From positions 116,538 through 180,537 of the forward strand of contig NZ_BDCJ01000025.1 in assembly GCF_001613445.1 (NCBI RefSeq): a stretch of DNA of 64,000 nucleotides. Reading direction: 5' to 3'. A program made the translations under genes and the position numbers. Shown in pieces: positions 60,916 through 64,000 of the stretch. Each line of letters opens with the position of its first letter. Positions within the stretch are counted from its first letter, which is position 1. A model generated the notes under the pieces. That model was not told where the DNA came from. It saw nothing but the letters and a program-made list of their open reading frames with translations, and did no database searches. The stretch is from Nocardia grenadensis NBRC 108939. GTDB lineage: Bacteria; Actinomycetota; Actinomycetes; Mycobacteriales; Mycobacteriaceae.

Positions 60916-62010
60916 CTACGCGTCGATGATGAACGCTTCCAGCTGGGCCCGGGCGATATCGTCGGGCAGCTGTTTGGGCGGGGACTTCATCAGGTACGCC
61001 GATGCCGGGATCACCGGGCCGCCGATACCGCGGTCCTTGGCGATCTTCGCGGCGCGGACCGCGTCGATGATGATGCCGGCCGAGTTGGGCGAATCCCACA
61101 CCTCGAGCTTGTACTCCAGGTTCAGCGGCACATCCCCGAAGGCGCGGCCTTCGAGGCGGACATAGGCCCATTTGCGGTCGTCGAGCCAGCCGACATGGTC
61201 GGAAGGGCCGATGTGCACATCGCCTGCGCCCATTTCCTTCTTCAGGTTGCTGGTGACGGCCTGGGTCTTGGAGATCTTCTTCGATTCCAGGCGTTCACGC
61301 TCGAGCATGTTCTTGAAATCCATATTGCCGCCGACGTTCAGCTGCATGGTGCGGTCGAGCTGGACACCGCGGTCCTCGAACAGCTTCGCCATCACGCGGT
61401 GGGTGATGGTGGCGCCGACCTGGCTCTTGATGTCGTCACCGACGATCGGCACGCCCGCGGCGCGGAACTTCTCGGCCCATTCCGGATCGGAGGCGATGAA
61501 CACCGGCAGCGCGTTGACGAACGCCACGCCGGCGTCGATCGCGCACTGGGCGTAGAACTTATCGGCCTCCTCGGACCCGACCGGCAGGTACGAGACCAGA
61601 ACATCCACCTCGGCGTCTTTCAACGCCTTGACCACGTCGACCGGCTCGGCCTCGGCGAGTTCGATGGTTTCGGCGTAATACTTGCCGATGCCGTCGAGGG
61701 TGGGGCCGCGCTGGACCGGGACACCCAGCGGGGGCACGTCGGAGATCTTGATGGTGTTGTTCTCGCTGGCGAAGATCGCCTCGGACAGGTCGAAGCCGAC
61801 CTTCTTGGCGTCCACGTCGAAGGCGGCCACGAACTGCACGTCCCGCACGTGGTATTCGCCGAACCGCACATGCATCAGTCCGGGCACCGTCGTGGAATCG
61901 TCGGCATCCCGGTAGTACTGAACGCCCTGGACGAGCGAAGAGGCGCAGTTGCCCACACCTACGATGGCGACGCGAACACTGGGCTTGTTGGTGTCTCCAC
62001 TACTACTCAT
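60916..62010 (-). CDS. ino1: Myo-inositol-3-phosphate synthase
   Basis: A 364-residue NAD-dependent enzyme converting glucose 6-phosphate to inositol 3-phosphate, feeding phosphatidylinositol, mycothiol and lipoglycan synthesis. The nucleotide-binding loop is VAIVGVGNCASSLVQG, and further signatures are VSYLPVGSEEADKFYAQCA, VPIVGDDIKSQVGATITHR, QLNVGGNMDFKNML with catalytic Lys residues in SKKISKTQAV, and PNSAGIIIDAVRAAK. The ATG at 62010 overlaps the padR 3' end by 8 bp. The ino1-padR arrangement matches Rv0046c-Rv0047c. Confidence 0.96.
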   Translation of the reverse strand: MSSSGDTNKPSVRVAIVGVGNCASSLVQGVQYYRDADDSTTVPGLMHVRFGEYHVRDVQFVAAFDVDAKKVGFDLSEAIFASENNTIKISDVPPLGVPVQRGPTLDGIGKYYAETIELAEAEPVDVVKALKDAEVDVLVSYLPVGSEEADKFYAQCAIDAGVAFVNALPVFIASDPEWAEKFRAAGVPIVGDDIKSQVGATITHRVMAKLFEDRGVQLDRTMQLNVGGNMDFKNMLERERLESKKISKTQAVTSNLKKEMGAGDVHIGPSDHVGWLDDRKWAYVRLEGRAFGDVPLNLEYKLEVWDSPNSAGIIIDAVRAAKIAKDRGIGGPVIPASAYLMKSPPKQLPDDIARAQLEAFIIDA

Positions 62011-62563
62011 GGCCGGTATTTCCCTCTTTCTGTGGTGCCGCCTTCGTCGATTGCTCCGCCGCAATCAACTCGTTGAGCCAGCGCACTTCGCGCTCGCTTG
62101 ATTCGAGTCCGAGTTGATGGAGTTGGCGGGTGTAGCGATCCAGCGATCCGCTCGCCCGCTTGATCGCTTCCCGCAGCCCCTCTCGGCGCTCCTCGACCTG
62201 GCGCCGCCTGCCCTCCAGGATCCGCATCCGCGCTTCGGCGGGAGTGCGGCTGAAGAAGGCGAGGTGAACGCCGAAGCCGTCATCGGTGTAGTTCTGCGGA
62301 CCCGTATCGGCCAGGAGGTCTTTGAAACGCTCCCGTCCCGACGCGGTCAGCTGGTAGACCCGCCGGGCCCGGCGGGTCGTGGACAGTCCCTCGGGTACTT
62401 CCTCCGCGATCAGTCCATCCGCCCGCATGCGCTTCAAGGTCGGATACAGCGACCCGTAGGAAAAAGCCCGAAACGCCCCGAGCAGACCGGTGAGCCGCTT
62501 CTTCAGCTCGTAGCCGTGCATGGGCGATTCCAGGAGCAGCCCGAGGATTGCCAGTTCGAGCAA
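62003..62563 (-). CDS. PadR-family transcriptional regulator
   Basis: A 186-residue PadR protein. The winged helix domain reads ELAILGLLLESPMHGYELKK, FSYGSLYPTLKRMRADGLIA and RVYQLTASGRERFKDLLAD. A long C-terminal coiled coil (RMRILEGRRRQVEERREGLR) mediates dimerisation. The start is a TTG at 62563, giving the usual MLELAILG opening. Its gene overlaps ino1 by 8 bp, so regulator and enzyme are made together. A palindrome upstream is the likely autoregulatory site. Confidence 0.93.
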   Translation of the reverse strand: MLELAILGLLLESPMHGYELKKRLTGLLGAFRAFSYGSLYPTLKRMRADGLIAEEVPEGLSTTRRARRVYQLTASGRERFKDLLADTGPQNYTDDGFGVHLAFFSRTPAEARMRILEGRRRQVEERREGLREAIKRASGSLDRYTRQLHQLGLESSEREVRWLNELIAAEQSTKAAPQKEGNTGHE

Positions 62564-62618
62564 CGGGCTTCACCCCCTGACTTCCGTACAGACCTAACCA
62601 ATGGATGCGATTACCCAC

Positions 62619-62635
62619 TATATCGGAGCGATATA
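62619..62635. promoter_or_regulatory. Palindrome TATATCG-GAG-CGATATA upstream of padR
   Basis: A perfect inverted repeat with 7-bp AT-rich arms lies 56 bp before the padR start. Its position and symmetry fit a PadR operator controlling the padR-ino1 transcript. Confidence 0.7.
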
Positions 62636-62715
62636 ACTACGCATAGTTCCACCCAGGACTGAACGCATACGCGCAGGTGATGCGGCCGCGCCGGTGCCGG
62701 GGCGAACACGGCCGG

Positions 62716-62930
62716 TCAGTCGACCGGGTGGATCTCCTGTGGCGTCCCGTCGAGTGCGCGTTGCACCGTTCCGGTGCGATCGCCGCCGTGCCGACGTAGA
62801 TCTCGACTACCGGCGCGGCGGCCTCGGGCGCGATGAGTTCGTAGCCGATACCGATATGACCCATCCGCCCGCCGGCCGGCTTCACCGTGGCCGGCGCCGG
62901 CAGCCGCACCGCCGAGCCCGGTCGCGGTTT
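62716..62930 (-). pseudogene. Possible decayed gene remnant
   Basis: On the minus strand one frame reads KPAGGRMGHIGIGYELIAPE, then APVVEIYVGTAAIAPE; it then loses sense, while a frame two bases away continues TVQRALDGTPQEIHPVD to a stop at 62716. The two halves joined look like the C terminus of a soluble protein broken by a small indel. No family is recognised. The remainder of 62637-63261 shows no gene; TACTCT near 63250 is the -10 box of the DUF5318 gene. Confidence 0.35.
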
Positions 62931-63261
62931 CGGCACGGTCGATATAGCGCGCGGAGACGACCGGGAAACACCGTGGACACCCCGACTCGGACGGTGCGGG
63001 CAGCTCTCCGTGGGGTTTCCACGGTCACCCTTCATACGGCGGTAACCGGACGGACAATCACGGGACAGATGGCACACATGCGCCAACCGGCCGCGCCCGG
63101 AGAGACGCGGTCCGACACCGGAACTCCGCCGCATCCACGCACGCGGGGAATCCGCGCGGGGCCGGACCTGCCCGCCGGCGCCGGAACCGGACCACCCCGG
63201 CAGAGGTACGAATCCAATGCGGCCATGGGCGGCGCCATTACATCACCGCTACTCTGGGAGC

Positions 63262-63675
63262 GTGCGAATACAGCGGCAAGTGGTCGACTATGCGCTCCGG
63301 CGCAAGTCGCTGCTGGCTGACGTCTATGCGGGCCGTGTCGATGTCGCCGAGGTATGTGACGCCAATCCCTACCTGCTGCGTGCGGCCAAATTTCACGGTC
63401 GGGGGAGCGAGGTCACATGCCCTATCTGCCGGAAGGAACAACTCACCCTCGTATCCTGGGTCTACGGCGACGGCCTGGGGCCGGTCGCGGGTTCCGCGCG
63501 CAGCCCGGAAGAGCTGGTACGCCTGGCCGAGACCCGAGAGGAATTCTCGGTTCACGTGGTCGAGGTGTGCCGGACATGCAGCTGGAATCATCTGGTGCAG
63601 TCCTATGTGCTCGGGAAGACGCCGCAGGGTCGGCGTTCCGGTTCCCGGGTGAACCGGCGCACCGCCGCGGAATGA
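63262..63675 (+). CDS. DUF5318 protein (Rv0049-like)
   Basis: A 137-residue protein conserved in mycolate-containing actinobacteria. It begins VRIQRQVVDYALRRKSLLAD and has LRAAKFHGRGSEVTCPICRK with a Cys-x2-Cys, then VHVVEVCRTCSWNHLVQSYV with a second Cys-x2-Cys, together a probable zinc ribbon. The function is unknown. The GTG at 63262 lies about 7 nt after TACTCT, so the mRNA is probably leaderless. It occupies the same place before ponA1 as Rv0049. Confidence 0.9.
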   Translation: MRIQRQVVDYALRRKSLLADVYAGRVDVAEVCDANPYLLRAAKFHGRGSEVTCPICRKEQLTLVSWVYGDGLGPVAGSARSPEELVRLAETREEFSVHVVEVCRTCSWNHLVQSYVLGKTPQGRRSGSRVNRRTAAE

Positions 63676-63769
63676 GGCCGCCCGGCCCGACGATGGTGCC
63701 CGTGCCGTGCCCCCAGGGGCGCCGCGGAGCGAGCCCATCCGACCGATACGAGCTTTGGAGACCTTGTCA

Positions 63770-64000
63770 GTGACTTCGCCCTACGAGCCCCCCTCCGGCG
63801 ATGACCCGCGCGGTGGTCGCACCCAGCGCGGACCGCTTCCGGGTCGGGAGCCGCAGCAGCGACCGGGTGCGCCCAACCGTGGTCCCGCACCGAACGCGAA
63901 CGCACCACGCCCCGGTCCGGGCGGGCGACCGCCGGCGCCGGGCGGACCGCGTCCCGGTCCGGGCGGACCGCGCCCGGGCCCGGTGGCGGGTCCGGGACCC
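63770..64000 (+). CDS. Start of a Pro-rich class A PBP (ponA1 position), truncated by window edge
   Basis: The open frame from GTG 63770 encodes VTSPYEPPSGDDPRGGRTQR followed by a Pro/Gly/Arg-rich segment and runs off the window end without a stop. A disordered Pro-rich cytosolic N terminus of this kind precedes the membrane helix of PonA1-like PBPs in Nocardia and Rhodococcus. The gene order ino1, padR, DUF5318, then this gene is that of Mycobacterium (Rv0046c-Rv0050). The catalytic domains are outside the window, so identity rests on position and composition. Confidence 0.7.
   Translation, partial: MTSPYEPPSGDDPRGGRTQRGPLPGREPQQRPGAPNRGPAPNANAPRPGPGGRPPAPGGPRPGPGGPRPGPVAGPGP

Noticed and set aside
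60478..62076. 532-codon open frame antisense to ino1
   Set aside because: Overlaps the well-supported ino1 gene and reads low-complexity His/Gln/Val sequence; an antisense shadow.

Overview
The window looks like a chromosomal segment of a Nocardia-like, mycolic-acid-containing actinomycete. The DNA is very GC-rich, GTG starts are common, and many starts lie 6-9 nt after a TAGGCT-type -10 box (leaderless transcripts). Marker genes agree: an MmpL3 orthologue beside an AI-2E/PerM-type permease, an F420-linked oxidoreductase and an LLM-class F420 enzyme, a glucosylglycerate hydrolase, a LpqY-SugABC-type importer, and the order yqgE / leuS / ino1 / padR / DUF5318 / proline-rich PBP, which recalls the origin-proximal block of Mycobacterium.

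Layout. 1-8.6 kb: 3' part of mmpL3, a DUF1707 protein, an AI-2E-family permease, a membrane class III cyclase, a YbhN-type flippase-like protein and DUF3054. 8.6-15.3 kb: a penicillin-binding-protein-like lipoprotein whose active-site motifs are degenerate, aroQ, a deazaflavin-dependent oxidoreductase, a zinc alcohol dehydrogenase, a small GNAT, a tandem structured repeat, a PlsC acyltransferase and yqgE. 15.3-18.7 kb: a DsrE / PPOX / NTF2-like operon divergent from a TetR gene with two perfect operators, then a small secreted protein. 18.8-21.0 kb: a three-gene operon of a TIGR04222-type membrane protein with a Gly/Cys tail, a DUF692 (MNIO) iron enzyme and a 115-aa partner. This is the best candidate for a little-described system: the iron oxygenase may modify the cysteine tail of the membrane protein. 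21.2-30.7 kb: GH25 lysozyme, PhoX phosphatase, leuS, SdpI-like protein, glucosylglycerate hydrolase, SDR and a histidine-rich repeat protein. 30.8-34.8 kb: secreted protein, LLM oxidoreductase, alpha/beta hydrolase and an ADP-ribosyltransferase-like toxin candidate.

35.0-44.6 kb holds two divergent operons controlled by an IclR regulator. Four genes on the minus strand (IclR, CitE-like lyase, cyclase-family hydrolase, MmgE/PrpD) overlap by 4 bp each. Four on the plus strand encode a flavoprotein dehydrogenase, a hydantoinase, a CaiB/BaiF CoA-transferase and an MFS importer. IclR-type palindromes lie at both promoters. Together they look like a route that imports a cyclic amide or imide, opens the ring, activates the resulting acid with CoA and cleaves it.

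44.7-56.8 kb: a methyltransferase-fold protein, a self-regulated MerR gene, sugC, a decayed thiolase fragment, menC, an epoxide hydrolase with twin operators but no adjacent regulator, TIGR04338 and DUF2786 genes, then lpqY-sugA-sugB; the ATPase is therefore split from its permeases by about 5 kb. 56.9-64 kb: a class A PBP, two tandem GyrI-like proteins, ino1 overlapping its PadR regulator, DUF5318 and the start of a second proline-rich PBP (ponA1 position). I found no tRNA, rRNA, insertion sequence or CRISPR array.
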